Assembly (NCBI RefSeq): GCF_000559025.1
Contig: NZ_JAAN01000013.1
Span: 1-64,000, forward strand
Length of the DNA: 64,000 nucleotides
DNA from: Luteimonas huabeiensis HB2
Lineage (GTDB): Bacteria; Pseudomonadota; Gammaproteobacteria; Xanthomonadales; Xanthomonadaceae
Reading direction: 5' to 3'
A model generated the notes under the pieces. That model saw only the letters and a list, made by a program, of their open reading frames with translations, was not told where the DNA came from and made no database searches. Both the position numbers and the translations under genes were made by a program. This document shows positions 1 to 9,608 of this stretch, one piece after another; the stretch's first letter is position 1, and every line of letters starts with the position of its first letter.

Positions 1-70
1 GCGGGAGAAGGGACGATATGGCCCCGCTTGCGGGAGAAGGGACGACATGGGCCCGACCGTGGGAGAGGAC
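1..70. repeat. 29-bp tandem hairpin repeat array (left end cut by window)
   Basis: Copies of a unit containing GCGGGAGAAGGGACGA recur at 1, 30 and about 59, a period of 29 bp. The last copy is degenerate (GTGGGAGAGG). The core CCCGC-TT-GCGGG folds into a short hairpin. The same unit with the same 29-bp period occurs at about 31386-31515, so this belongs to a genome-wide family rather than being a chance repeat. The array continues beyond the left edge of the window. Confidence 0.8.
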
Positions 71-403
71 GGTTTCGACGTTGCAGGTCGAGTGCCGATA
101 CGTCCTGGCCGCCAGCCGCTATCGCCAGCACCGCCGTGGAGGCCCGGCCCCGACAACGCGTATCGGCGAGCCGGCCGGCTCGGCTCATCGCGCATTCAGC
201 ATGGCGGGCGTCGCGCCCACCGGCAGCGGATGCGGCGATGGATTTCGCTTGGCGTGAAGAAATCGTCGAAATCACGACGAGCGCGCAAAAAAAGTGTCAC
301 CTGACCGCTTGAAGCGTTGTCATTTCGCAACCGATCGCCTCGGAATGCTCAATACCATGCAGGGCGTCCCCCGCTTGCTCCATCACCAAGCCAGGAGTCC
401 CGC
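71..403. other. Intergenic region upstream of the TonB-dependent receptor
   Basis: No convincing gene is visible; short frames here overlap each other in several registers and show no recognisable product. The only obvious composition change is an A-run near 287-294. The far right end holds the receptor's Shine-Dalgarno AGGAG at 393-397. I could not identify a clear -35/-10 pair, although the receptor promoter presumably lies in this segment. Confidence 0.5.
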
Positions 404-3400
404 ATGCCCGCGCCCGTCCACGCCCGCCCCGCACCGCCCGCCGCCCGCCTGTCCCGATCGATCCGCATGGCCCTCGCGCTCGGCGCGTCGTCGCTGGCGG
501 CGCCCGTCCTCGCGCAGGACGCGCCGGCGGCCGGTGCGGCGCACACCCTCGACACCGTGCAGGTCACCGGCTCGCGGATCCAGCGGCAGAGCGCCAACAC
601 CGATACAGCGCAGCCGATCGACGTGATCGACGGCGAGGTGTTCCTGGAGCGCGGCTTCACCAACGCGGCCGAGGCGGTGAACCAGTTGCCGCAGGTGATC
701 GGCTCGCTGAGCGATGCCGGCGACCAGGACGGGGCGCAGACGGGCAAGCAGTTCATCAATCTGTTCAACCTGGGGTCCGAGCGCACGCTGACCCTGGTCA
801 ACGGGCGCCGCTTCGTCGGCTCCAACGCCGCCGGCGGCGGGCAGGGCGGCAACCAGGTCGATCTCAACAACATCCCGGCCAGCCTGATCGACCGCATCGA
901 GGTGGTACAGGCCACCGGTTCGGCGGTGTACGGCTCGGACGCGGTGGCGGGCGTGGTCAACATCATCCTCAAGACCCGCTTCGACGGCGTGGAGCTCGAT
1001 GCGCAGACCGGGCTGTCGGATCGCGGCGACTACGAGCGCCACGCCTTCAGCCTGACCGGCGGCACCGAGTTCGCCGACGGCCGCGGCAGCCTGGTCATGA
1101 ACCTGGACTGGTCCAAGTCCGGCGCGCTGGTGGCCAGCGATCGCCGCTGGACCTCGCGCGGCTTCACCTTCGCGCCCAATCCGGCCAACACCTCCGACAA
1201 CGACGGCATCCCGGCTTCGATCGGCCGCGAGGACCACCGCATGTCCGAGCACCCGGAGGGCGGCACGCTGTACGTGGCGCCGGCGCCGCTGGCGCAGTTC
1301 CGGCTCAACATCGGCGGCGGCCCGGTGCGCTTCGACGGCGCCGGCCAGCTGGTGCCCTACGACGTGGGCGACTACGTCCAGCCGGCCTACGCCTTCGGCG
1401 GCGAGGGCCTGAAGATCTCCGAGTTCACCTCGGTGCGCACGCCGGTCGAGCGCCACGTGCTGACCGCGCTGGGCCATTTCGACCTCACCGACCGCATCCG
1501 CCTGAGCGCCGAGGCGATGGGCGCGGAGATGAGCGCGTTCGAGCCGATCAACCAGGGCGCCTACAACTCCGCCCTGCTCACCACCCAGCCCAACGGCGCG
1601 CTGCGCTTCGGCATCGACAACCCGTTTTTGAGCGATCAGGCGCGGGATCTGCTGGTCGCCAACGGTGTCGAGAGCTTCTGGCTGTCGCGCTTCCACACCG
1701 ACATCCTGCCCGGCTCCGGCGTCGGCAGCCGCAGCAAGACCCAGCGCGGCGTGCTCGCGCTGGACGGCAACTTCGAGGCCGCCGGCCGCTACTTCTACTG
1801 GAACGCGGCGGCGAACTTCGGCCGCAACGAGGGCAGCTTCAACAGCTTCGGCATCCTGCAGAAGAACTGGCTCGAGGCCATCGACGCGGTGCGCGACGAC
1901 GCCGGCAACATCGTCTGCCGGGTCGCGCTGACCGATCCGGGCAGCGGCTGCGCGCCGCTCAACCTGTTCGGCATCGGCCTGGCCAGCCAGGCGGCGCGCG
2001 ATTACGTGACCGGCGTGTTCGGCGCCAGCTACGAGACCCGCCAGAACGACTACCAGGCCAACCTCGGCGGCGAGCTGCTCGAACTGCCGGCGGGGCCGCT
2101 GAACGTGGTGGCCGGCTGGCAGTACCGCAAGGAGTTCTCCGACTACCGCCCCTACGAGACCTCCGCCCGCGGGCTGGGCCGCAGCGCGCCGGTGGCGGCG
2201 ATGCGCGGCGAGTACGACACCAACGAGTTCTACGGCGAGGTGCTGGTGCCGGTGTTCGGCGACGGTTTCGGCCTCGGCCCGATCACCGGGCTGGAGTTCG
2301 ACGCGTCCTACCGCGCGGTGGACAACTCGCTGGCCGGCGACAACGAGGCCGCGTCGGCGGGCCTGCGGCTGACCTTCTTCGACGAGTTCACCGTGCGCGG
2401 CACCTGGAACAAGACCTTCCGCGCGCCCAGCCTGTACGAGCTGTTCCTGCCGCGCTCGATGACCACCGGCACCGGCGTGGATCCGTGCGACGCGCGCTAC
2501 ATCAACACCGGCGCCAACGCCGGCACGCGCGCGGCCAACTGCCGCGCCGAGCTCGCCGCGCTGGGCCTGGACCCCAACGCGCCGTTGAACTCGCTGATCA
2601 CCAACGTGCCGACCGAGATGTACACCGGCGGCAACGCCGAGCTGAAGAACGAGCAGGCCGAATCCTGGACCGCCGGCGTGGTCTGGACCCCGTCGCGCAT
2701 CCCCGGCCTGTCGCTGGTGGTGGACTACGTGGAGATGAAGATCGAGGACGCGATCTCCTACTTCGATGCCGCATCGACCATGCAGGCCTGCTACGACCAG
2801 CCGCAGCCCAACGCGTACTGCGGCAACTTCCAGCGCGGGCCGGACGGGCAGATCGTGCAGGGCTCGATGCAGGTCGGCTACACCAACGCCGGCTACGTCG
2901 ATTTCGGCGCGACCAGCTTCGCCGCCAACTACCGGCTGCCCATCGGCGAGCGGTTCGGCACCCTGGACCTGGGGCTGAACGTGATGAAGATGCGCAAGCT
3001 GATGATCTCGGTCTCCGGCCTGGGCTTCGACGAGTACGACGCGGTCGGCACCGGCCTGCTGTCGAGCTCGCTGGTCGGCCCGACGCCGGAATACCAGGCG
3101 CGCTTCAACGCGCGCTGGGAGCGCGGCCCGCTGACGGTCAACTGGAACGCGCAGTGGTACGACGGCATCGTCTACGACCACAGCTACACCCGCGAGACGC
3201 GCGACATCCTCGGCGTGCCGAGCACGATCAAGCACGACGCCTCGGTGCAGTACGCCTTCAACGACCGGCTGAGCTTCCGGTTCATCGTCAACAACGTCTT
3301 CGACCGCGAGCCGCCGATCAACATCGCGGTGGGCGCGGGCGCCTACAACGACCTGTCCGACGTGATCGGCCGCTACTACTTCGCCGGCCTGAACTACCGC

Positions 3401-3406
3401 TTCTGA
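404..3406 (+). CDS. TonB-dependent outer-membrane receptor
   Basis: This is a 1000-residue active-transport receptor of the outer membrane, energised by TonB. The ATG at 404 is chosen because AGGAG lies 6 nt upstream and a typical signal peptide follows (RMALALGASS to VLAQ, residues about 21-38). An upstream in-frame ATG at 317 lacks this context. A TonB-box-like DTVQVTGS comes next, then a plug domain with LTLVNGRR and GSAVYGSDAVAGVVNIILK, and a long beta-barrel. The barrel includes RAPSLYELF and ends in an aromatic residue (LNYRF), as expected for outer-membrane insertion. Two Cys pairs in extracellular-loop-like segments suggest disulfides. The ligand cannot be read from sequence. Its position ahead of exported amidohydrolases and peptidases suggests a peptide or amide ligand (inference). 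Confidence 0.93.
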   Translation: MPAPVHARPAPPAARLSRSIRMALALGASSLAAPVLAQDAPAAGAAHTLDTVQVTGSRIQRQSANTDTAQPIDVIDGEVFLERGFTNAAEAVNQLPQVIGSLSDAGDQDGAQTGKQFINLFNLGSERTLTLVNGRRFVGSNAAGGGQGGNQVDLNNIPASLIDRIEVVQATGSAVYGSDAVAGVVNIILKTRFDGVELDAQTGLSDRGDYERHAFSLTGGTEFADGRGSLVMNLDWSKSGALVASDRRWTSRGFTFAPNPANTSDNDGIPASIGREDHRMSEHPEGGTLYVAPAPLAQFRLNIGGGPVRFDGAGQLVPYDVGDYVQPAYAFGGEGLKISEFTSVRTPVERHVLTALGHFDLTDRIRLSAEAMGAEMSAFEPINQGAYNSALLTTQPNGALRFGIDNPFLSDQARDLLVANGVESFWLSRFHTDILPGSGVGSRSKTQRGVLALDGNFEAAGRYFYWNAAANFGRNEGSFNSFGILQKNWLEAIDAVRDDAGNIVCRVALTDPGSGCAPLNLFGIGLASQAARDYVTGVFGASYETRQNDYQANLGGELLELPAGPLNVVAGWQYRKEFSDYRPYETSARGLGRSAPVAAMRGEYDTNEFYGEVLVPVFGDGFGLGPITGLEFDASYRAVDNSLAGDNEAASAGLRLTFFDEFTVRGTWNKTFRAPSLYELFLPRSMTTGTGVDPCDARYINTGANAGTRAANCRAELAALGLDPNAPLNSLITNVPTEMYTGGNAELKNEQAESWTAGVVWTPSRIPGLSLVVDYVEMKIEDAISYFDAASTMQACYDQPQPNAYCGNFQRGPDGQIVQGSMQVGYTNAGYVDFGATSFAANYRLPIGERFGTLDLGLNVMKMRKLMISVSGLGFDEYDAVGTGLLSSSLVGPTPEYQARFNARWERGPLTVNWNAQWYDGIVYDHSYTRETRDILGVPSTIKHDASVQYAFNDRLSFRFIVNNVFDREPPINIAVGAGAYNDLSDVIGRYYFAGLNYRF

Positions 3407-3483
3407 CCGCTCGCCGCCCGTGCGGCCCCGCCGCCCGCGCCGGCCGCCGCCGGCGGGCGGCGGGACACATCCCGGAGACACCG

Positions 3484-5574
3484 ATGCGCCCCTTTCCCGC
3501 TTTCCGCCGCCTGGCCGGGCCGATCCTGCCGGCGGTCCTGTTCGCCCTGCTGGCCGCGTGCGCGCCCGAGCGCGCGGGCGACGCCGGCGCGTCCGCGCAG
3601 CTGGCGCCGGCGCGCTACACGATGGTCGCCAACGGCGAGACGGTCGGCCACCTGCGCGCCGAGGCCGACGGCGACGCGCTGCGCGTCGACTTCCACGTCG
3701 ACAACAACGGCCGCGGCCCCAAGCACCGCGAGACGCTGCGGCTGTCGGAGGCGGGGGGGCCGCTGGCCTGGGAGATCGACGGCACCTCGCTGATGGGCGG
3801 GCCGGTGGAGGAGCGCTACCGCTACGAGGACGGCCGGGCGTCCTGGTACAGCCAGGCCGACAGCGGCGAGACCGCCGCCGAGGCGCCGCCGCTGTACGTG
3901 GTCAACGACGCCAGCCCCTGGGCGCTGATCGTCTACGAGCGCCTGCTGCGCGCGCAGCCGGGGCAAGCCATCGACGTCGTGCCCGGCGGCCGCCTGCGGC
4001 GCGAGGAGGTGACCGCGCTGCCCGGCATCGGCGAGGGCCTGTCGCTGGTGCGCATCGTCGGCCTCGACCTGGCGCCGGAGTACCTGGTGCTCGATCGCGA
4101 CGGCGCCGCGTTCGCCGTGCTCGGCAGCAGCGGCACCGCGATCCGCGAAGGCGAGGAGGACCTGGCCGCGGCGCTGCGCGCGGCGGTCGACGACGCCGAG
4201 ACCGCCCGCAACCTCGCGCTGCAGCGGCGGCTGGCCGCCCGTCACGAGGCCGGGTTCGCGGTGCGCGACGTGCGCCTGCTGGACGCGCGCGCGGGCGCGC
4301 TGTCGGCGCCGGCCACCGTGGTCGTGCGCGACGGGCGGATCGACGCGGTCCTGGCCGCCGATGCGCCGCTGGACGAGGCGCTGGCGGTCTACGAGGGCGA
4401 GGGCGGCACGTTGCTGCCCGGCCTGCACGACATGCACGCGCACACCTCCATCGAGACCGGCTGGTGGTACCTGGCCGCGGGCGTGACCACGATCCGCGAC
4501 ATGGGCAACGACAACCGCCGCCTCGCGGACCTGATGTGGCGCATCGAGGCCGGCGAGCTGGCCGGCCCGCGCATCGTGCGCAACGGGTTCCTCGAAGGCC
4601 GCAGCCCGTACTCGGCGCGCAACGGCGTGGTCGCCGACACGCTCGAGGAGGCGCTGCAGGCGGTGCGCGACTATGCGCGCGACGGGTTCTGGCAGATCAA
4701 GATCTACAACTCGATGAACCCGGAGTGGATCCCGGCGATCGCGGACGAGGCGCACCGGCTGGGCCTGGGCGTCACCGGGCACGTGCCCGCCTTCGCCACG
4801 CCCGATGCGATGATCGAGGCCGGCTTCGACGAGATCGCGCACTTCAACCAGCTGGCGCTGGGCTGGGTGCTGGAAGACGGCGAGGACACCCGGACCCCGC
4901 TGCGGCTGACCGCGATGGCGCGCCTGGCCGATCTCGACCTGCGCAGCTCGCCGCGGGTGGCGCGCACGCTGGCGCTGATGCGCGAGCGCGGCACCGCGCT
5001 CGACACCACCGCGGTGATCCTGGAGCGGCTGATGCTCAGCCGCGCCGGCGGCGGCGCGGCCGACCGCGCGCTGGTATCGGGCATGTCCCCGGGCGGCGAG
5101 CACTTCCTCGACCACATGCCGGTCAGCTACCGCCGCTTCCGCTACCGCACCTACGTGCCGGAGCTGACCCCGGAGACCGACCGCGCCTACCACGCCGCGC
5201 TGGAGAAGATGATCGAGGCGATGGCGCTGCTCCACGCGCACGGCATCCGGCTGCTGCCGGGCACCGACGACGGCACCGGCTTCACCGTGCATCGCGAGAT
5301 CGAGCTGTACGCGCGCGCGCTGGGCAACGCCGCCGCGCTGCGCGCCGGGACCATCGGCGCGGCCGAGTACCTGGGGCGCGCCGACGAGTACGGCACGCTG
5401 GCGCCGGGGCAGGCGGCGGACTTCTTCCTGGTGCCCGGCGACCCGCTGCAGGACATCAACGCCATCCGCCAGGTGCGCCTGGTCTCGCGCGCCGGCCAGG
5501 TCTACCAGCCGGCGGCGATCTACGAGGCGCTGGGCGTGCGGCCGTTCGTGGCCGCAGCAGTGCGGGTGCGCTGA
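3484..5574 (+). CDS. Amidohydrolase-family lipoprotein (first of three)
   Basis: A 696-residue predicted lipoprotein: the signal peptide ends in a lipobox LAAC near residue 22. It starts at ATG 3484 behind GGAG. Residues about 25-250 form an N-terminal region I do not recognise. From about 255 the protein is a metal-dependent amidohydrolase of the imidazolonepropionase/Xaa-Pro dipeptidase type. It has the composite beta-sheet (VRDVRLLDARAG), the metal pair H318-A-H320 in LPGLHDMHAH, a later His in GHVPAF, another in IAHFNQ, and the Asp-containing PGTDDG. It ends with the family's EYGTLAPGQAADFFLV strand. Substrates of the family include N-acyl amino acids, dipeptides and cyclic amides; the actual substrate is unknown. 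Its stop overlaps the next start by one base. Confidence 0.88.
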   Translation: MRPFPAFRRLAGPILPAVLFALLAACAPERAGDAGASAQLAPARYTMVANGETVGHLRAEADGDALRVDFHVDNNGRGPKHRETLRLSEAGGPLAWEIDGTSLMGGPVEERYRYEDGRASWYSQADSGETAAEAPPLYVVNDASPWALIVYERLLRAQPGQAIDVVPGGRLRREEVTALPGIGEGLSLVRIVGLDLAPEYLVLDRDGAAFAVLGSSGTAIREGEEDLAAALRAAVDDAETARNLALQRRLAARHEAGFAVRDVRLLDARAGALSAPATVVVRDGRIDAVLAADAPLDEALAVYEGEGGTLLPGLHDMHAHTSIETGWWYLAAGVTTIRDMGNDNRRLADLMWRIEAGELAGPRIVRNGFLEGRSPYSARNGVVADTLEEALQAVRDYARDGFWQIKIYNSMNPEWIPAIADEAHRLGLGVTGHVPAFATPDAMIEAGFDEIAHFNQLALGWVLEDGEDTRTPLRLTAMARLADLDLRSSPRVARTLALMRERGTALDTTAVILERLMLSRAGGGAADRALVSGMSPGGEHFLDHMPVSYRRFRYRTYVPELTPETDRAYHAALEKMIEAMALLHAHGIRLLPGTDDGTGFTVHREIELYARALGNAAALRAGTIGAAEYLGRADEYGTLAPGQAADFFLVPGDPLQDINAIRQVRLVSRAGQVYQPAAIYEALGVRPFVAAAVRVR

Positions 5575-6779
5575 TGCGCGCGCGCCCACGCGCCGCCGTC
5601 GCCGCGCTGCTGCTCGCGCTGGCCGCCGCGCCCGCGGCGGCGCAGGACCTGGTGCTGCGCGGCGCCACGGTGATGACCGCCGGTGAGGCCGGCACGCTGG
5701 AGACCGCCGACGTCTGGGTGCGCGACGGGCGCATCGCCGGCGTCGGCACGGCGCTAGCGGTGCCCGAAGGCACCCCGGAGCTGGATGCGCGCGGGCGCTG
5801 GCTCACCCCCGGCATCGTCGATCCGCATTCGCACCTGGCCACCGGCGGCCACAACAACGAATCGACCGCGGCGTTCACCCCGGAGGTGCGCATCGTCGAC
5901 ACCCTCGACCCGCGCGACCGCGAGTTCGCGCTGGCCATCGCCGGCGGCATCACCACCCAGCTGATCCTGCCCGGCTCGGCCAACCTGATCGGCGGGCAGG
6001 GCGCGGTGGTCAAGAACCGCATCGGCGAGCCGCTGGAGCGCATGGTCGTGGCCGACGCGCCGATGGCGGTGAAGTTCGCGATCGGCGAGAACCCCATCCG
6101 CGTCCACGGCGGCCAGGGCCGTGCCCCGGCCTCGCGCATGGGCACGGCCGCGGCGCTGCGCGAACGCTTCGCCGCGCTGCGCACCGCCGGCGAGGACGAC
6201 CGCGGCGACGAGGCCGACCGCATCCTGCGCGAGCTGCAGGCCGGCCGCGCCTACGCCCACATCCACGCCTACCGCGCCGGCGAGATGGAAGCGCTGATCG
6301 CCATCGCGCGCGAGGCGGGCTTCACCATCCGCGCCTTCCACCACGCCACCGAGGCCTACAAGATCGGCCCGCAACTGGCGCAGGCCGGGATCGCGGCGGT
6401 GGTGTGGAGCGACTGGTTCGGGGTCAAGGCCGAGGCCTGGGACGCGATCCCGTGGAACGGACCGATGCTGCTGGAGCAGGGCGTGCGCGTGGCCCTGCAC
6501 AGCGATTCGGTGGACATCACCCGGCGCATGCACCACGAGGCCGCCAAGGCGGTGCGCTACGGCGCCAGCCGCGAGCAGGCGCTGCGCGCGATCACCCGCG
6601 AGGCGGCCTGGGTTCTCGGCCTGGAGGACCGCATCGGCTCGATCGAAGCCGGCAAGGAGGCGGACCTGGTGCTGTGGAACGCCGATCCGTTCAGCGCCGC
6701 GGCGCGGGTGGAACAGGTCTGGATCGACGGCCGGCGCTACTTCGATCGCGCCAGCGCCGATGCCGAGGTGGGGCCGTGA
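5574..6779 (+). CDS. Exported amidohydrolase (second of three)
   Basis: A 401-residue protein whose ATG shares a base with the previous stop (TGATG), so the two are probably translationally coupled. A cleavable signal peptide ends at about APAAAQ (residue 23). The amidohydrolase signature TPGIVDPHSH carries H85 and H87 as metal ligands. Further conserved pieces are HIHAYRAGE, IRAFHHATEAYKI and LHSDSVDITRR, where the Asp would be the catalytic base. The C-terminal RIGSIEAGKEADLVLW is typical of the superfamily. An internal histidine-rich HHATEAY and the ending resemble periplasmic amidohydrolases found in adjacent pairs in Xanthomonads and Bacteroidetes. The partner gene downstream is the other half of such a pair. 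Substrate unknown. Confidence 0.88.
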   Translation: MRARPRAAVAALLLALAAAPAAAQDLVLRGATVMTAGEAGTLETADVWVRDGRIAGVGTALAVPEGTPELDARGRWLTPGIVDPHSHLATGGHNNESTAAFTPEVRIVDTLDPRDREFALAIAGGITTQLILPGSANLIGGQGAVVKNRIGEPLERMVVADAPMAVKFAIGENPIRVHGGQGRAPASRMGTAAALRERFAALRTAGEDDRGDEADRILRELQAGRAYAHIHAYRAGEMEALIAIAREAGFTIRAFHHATEAYKIGPQLAQAGIAAVVWSDWFGVKAEAWDAIPWNGPMLLEQGVRVALHSDSVDITRRMHHEAAKAVRYGASREQALRAITREAAWVLGLEDRIGSIEAGKEADLVLWNADPFSAAARVEQVWIDGRRYFDRASADAEVGP

Positions 6780-8068
6780 GCCGGCTGCGCCCGCGATGGG
6801 CCGCCGCGCTGCTCGGTCTTGCGTCGGCCGTGGCGACCGCGGGCCTGCCTGCGGCGGCCGCCTCCACCGCGATCGTCGGCGCGCGGATCCTGCCGGTGTC
6901 CTCGCCGGCGATCGCATCCGGGACGCTGGTGATCGGCGACGACGGCCGCATCGCGGCGGTGGGCCCGGCCGACGCGGTCGCGGTGCCGGCGGGCGCGCGC
7001 CGCATCGACGGCGCCGGGCTCGTCGTCTATCCGGGCCTGATCGACTCCGAGACCAGCCTCGGCCTGGCCGAGCGCGACATGGAGTTCGCCGCCCACGACG
7101 TGCTCGAAAGCTCGGCGCCGCTGTTTCCGCAGGGGCGCGTGGCGGATGCCTTCAATCCCGATTCCGCGCACCTGGAGGTCGTGCGCGCCAACGGCATCAC
7201 CCACGCAGTGGTCGCGCCCGGCGACAGCCTGCCGGCGACCGGCCAGAGCGCGCTGGTGCGGCTGGCGGCCGACGACCGCGGGCACATCGTGCGCTCGCCG
7301 CTGGCGCTGCACCTCAACGTGAGCGAGCGCGTGGGCGGCACCGGCGCGCCGGCCACGCGCATGGGCGTGGCCGCGCGGCTGCGGCAGCTGCTCGCCGACG
7401 GCCGCGTCCGCCTGGACGACGCGCGCGCCCGCGCCAAGCCGGACCCGAAGCTCGATGCGCTGGCCCCGGCGCTGCGCGGCGAGCAGCCGGTGGTGATCTC
7501 GGCCACGTCCTCGCAGGACGTGCGCCTGGCGCTGGCGCTGGCGCGCGAGTTCGGCCTCGCGCTGATCCTGTCCGACGTCCTCGATGCCGAGGACCAGTTC
7601 GACGCCATCGCCGCGGCCGGGGTACCGGTGGTGCTCGGCCCAATCCAGCTGCTGCCGCGCCAGGACCAGCGCTACGACGCCCACTTCCGCGTGCCCGCGC
7701 AACTGGCCGCGCGCGGCATCCCGTTCGCGTTCTCCTCGGGCGGGGTCTCGCAGATCCGTCGCTTCGGCTACCCGCGCATGGCGCAGATGCGCAACCTGCC
7801 GTATCTCGCCGGCCTGGCCACCGGCTACGGCCTCGATCCCGATGCCGCGCTGCAGGCGCTGACGCTGGCGCCGGCACGGATCTGGGGCGTGGACGACGAG
7901 ATGGGCAGCTTGGAGGCGGGCAAGCGCGCGCACGTGGTGGTGGCCACCGGCGACCCGCTGGAGCCGACCAGCGAGGTGCGCCACGTGTTCGTGGACGGGC
8001 GCGAGGTGCCGCTGGACAGCTACCAGAGCCGGCTGCGCGATCGCTACCGCGCTGGAGGCCGGCGGTGA
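6776..8068 (+). CDS. Amidohydrolase-like exported protein lacking the HxH metal motif (third of three)
   Basis: A 430-residue protein starting at GTG 6776, overlapping the previous stop by 4 nt. An upstream start in this frame would lie deep inside the preceding gene. It has a signal peptide (AAALLGLASA to AAAAS) and the amidohydrolase fold markers DDGRIAAVGPADAV and DEMGSLEAGKRAHVVVA. At the position where active relatives have HxH it has S91-E-T93 (YPGLIDSETSLGL). No replacement histidine pair is obvious nearby. It is therefore probably catalytically altered or a structural partner of the upstream enzyme; this is inference from the missing ligands. Close pairing with a complete amidohydrolase favours a heteromeric enzyme. 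Confidence 0.82.
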   Translation: MSRLRPRWAAALLGLASAVATAGLPAAAASTAIVGARILPVSSPAIASGTLVIGDDGRIAAVGPADAVAVPAGARRIDGAGLVVYPGLIDSETSLGLAERDMEFAAHDVLESSAPLFPQGRVADAFNPDSAHLEVVRANGITHAVVAPGDSLPATGQSALVRLAADDRGHIVRSPLALHLNVSERVGGTGAPATRMGVAARLRQLLADGRVRLDDARARAKPDPKLDALAPALRGEQPVVISATSSQDVRLALALAREFGLALILSDVLDAEDQFDAIAAAGVPVVLGPIQLLPRQDQRYDAHFRVPAQLAARGIPFAFSSGGVSQIRRFGYPRMAQMRNLPYLAGLATGYGLDPDAALQALTLAPARIWGVDDEMGSLEAGKRAHVVVATGDPLEPTSEVRHVFVDGREVPLDSYQSRLRDRYRAGGRR

Positions 8069-9582
8069 GCGGCGTCGCGGCGAACGGGCATGGCGGGCGC
8101 GCGGCGTCGGGCCTGCTGGCGGCGGGTGCGCTGCTGGCGGGCCTGCTGGCCTGCGCGGCCGTTGCCCGTGCGGGCGATGCGCTGCCGGAACCGGCGCGCG
8201 CGCGCTGGACCTGGCCGGGGCATGCGAACGCGCCGGCGCGCACGGTCGAGGTCGTCGCCGAGGAACTGCCGATGGCCGCCGCCGACGGCGGCATCGAGGC
8301 GACGATGTTCTCCACCGCCTACCTCGCGGCGCCCGACGACGCCGGCGCCGGCGATGCCGGCCGCGCGCGCCCGGTGGCGTTCTTCTGGAACGGCGGGCCG
8401 GGCAGCGCCGCGGTCGGCCTGCATGCCACCTTCGCGCCGCGCACGCCCGGCGCCGCGCCGGAGCGGGCCGAGGCGCGCGGCAGCATCGACAATCCCGACA
8501 GCCCGATCGACATCGCCGACCTGGTGTTCGTGGACCCGGTGGGCACCGGCTACAGCCGCGTGCTGCGCGAAGGCGCCGGCGCCGGCTATTGGGGCGTGGC
8601 GCAGGACGCCGAGGCCGCCGCGCGCTTCGTCGCCGCCTGGCTGCGCCGGCACGGCCGCGAGCGCGATCCGGTGCTGCTGGTCGGCCAGAGCTACGCCGGC
8701 ATCCGCGTGCCGCTGGCCGCGCAGCGCCTGCTGGAGGCGATGCCGGACCTGGACCTGCGCGGCCTGCTGCTGGTCTCGCCCTCCATTGGCGGCCCGCGCG
8801 CGGACGCCGCCGACGCCGCGGCGCAGGCGCGCCGCGACCATGCCCGCTGCCGGGCGCGGCTGGCGGTGTACGCGCAGACCGCCGCGTTCCACGGCATCGG
8901 TGCGCAGGCCGGGCGCGCGCCCGCCGAGATCGCGGCCGACGTCGAGGCCTTCCTCGCCGCGCGCGAGCGCTTCGATGCCGACGACCACGCCCGCATCGCC
9001 GCCGACATCGGCCTGCCGCGCGAGCAGGTGGCCGAGGCCGGCGGCTGCGTGGCGCCGCTCGCGTTCCAGACCGGCCTGCTGGCCGCGCGCGGCGAGCGCA
9101 TCGGCACCGCCGATACGCGGCTGCACGCACCGCTGGCGCTGACCCGCACCCGGCAGCCGCCCTACGACGATCCCGCCACCTCCCCCTACACCCTCGGCTA
9201 CGACCTCGATGCGGCCTGGCGGCACTACCTGCGCCACGAGATCGGCTACCGGCCGGCCGGCGAGGGCGACTACGTGCGCCTGTCGCTGGCCGCGCACGGC
9301 GCCTGGGACTGGACCTGGCCGGCGTGGGCGGGCGCGTCCACGGCCACGGTGCTCGACGGTCTGCTGGCGCGCGCGCCCGGGCTGCGGGTGCGGGTGGCGG
9401 TGGGCTACTACGACCTGTCGGTGCCCTACCTGGAACCGGTGCGCGCGTTCGAGGCGGCGGGCCTGCCCGGGCCGCGCTTCGCCATCGTGCGCTATCCCGC
9501 CGGCCACGCGGTGCACGCCGACCGCGAGGCGCGGCCGCGTTCCTTCGCCGACCTGCGCGCGCTGATCGGAGGCGCGCCGTGA
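8065..9582 (+). CDS. S10 serine carboxypeptidase-like protein (first of three)
   Basis: A 505-residue exported protein. GTG 8065 is preferred: GGAGG lies 7 nt upstream and the start overlaps the previous stop by 4 nt. The N-terminus is a signal segment (GLLAAGALLAGLLACAAVARA). S10 hallmarks are the oxyanion-hole segment FFWNGGPGSAAVG, the nucleophile S209 in VGQSYAG, D450 in GYYDLSVP and H481 in YPAGHAVH. The usual Glu of GESYAG is Gln here, which may shift the pH optimum. The family removes C-terminal residues from peptides or acts as an acyltransferase. It is the last gene before the convergent Lrp-type regulator. Confidence 0.88.
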   Translation: MSGVAANGHGGRAASGLLAAGALLAGLLACAAVARAGDALPEPARARWTWPGHANAPARTVEVVAEELPMAAADGGIEATMFSTAYLAAPDDAGAGDAGRARPVAFFWNGGPGSAAVGLHATFAPRTPGAAPERAEARGSIDNPDSPIDIADLVFVDPVGTGYSRVLREGAGAGYWGVAQDAEAAARFVAAWLRRHGRERDPVLLVGQSYAGIRVPLAAQRLLEAMPDLDLRGLLLVSPSIGGPRADAADAAAQARRDHARCRARLAVYAQTAAFHGIGAQAGRAPAEIAADVEAFLAARERFDADDHARIAADIGLPREQVAEAGGCVAPLAFQTGLLAARGERIGTADTRLHAPLALTRTRQPPYDDPATSPYTLGYDLDAAWRHYLRHEIGYRPAGEGDYVRLSLAAHGAWDWTWPAWAGASTATVLDGLLARAPGLRVRVAVGYYDLSVPYLEPVRAFEAAGLPGPRFAIVRYPAGHAVHADREARPRSFADLRALIGGAP

Positions 9583-9608
9583 GCGCGGCCGCGCGCGGCC
9601 GGCGCCGC

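Noticed and set aside
383-3481. Very long antisense open frame opposite the TonB-dependent receptor
   Set aside because: High-GC shadow frame with low-complexity Arg/Ala/Val composition and no family. The + strand carries a clear receptor.
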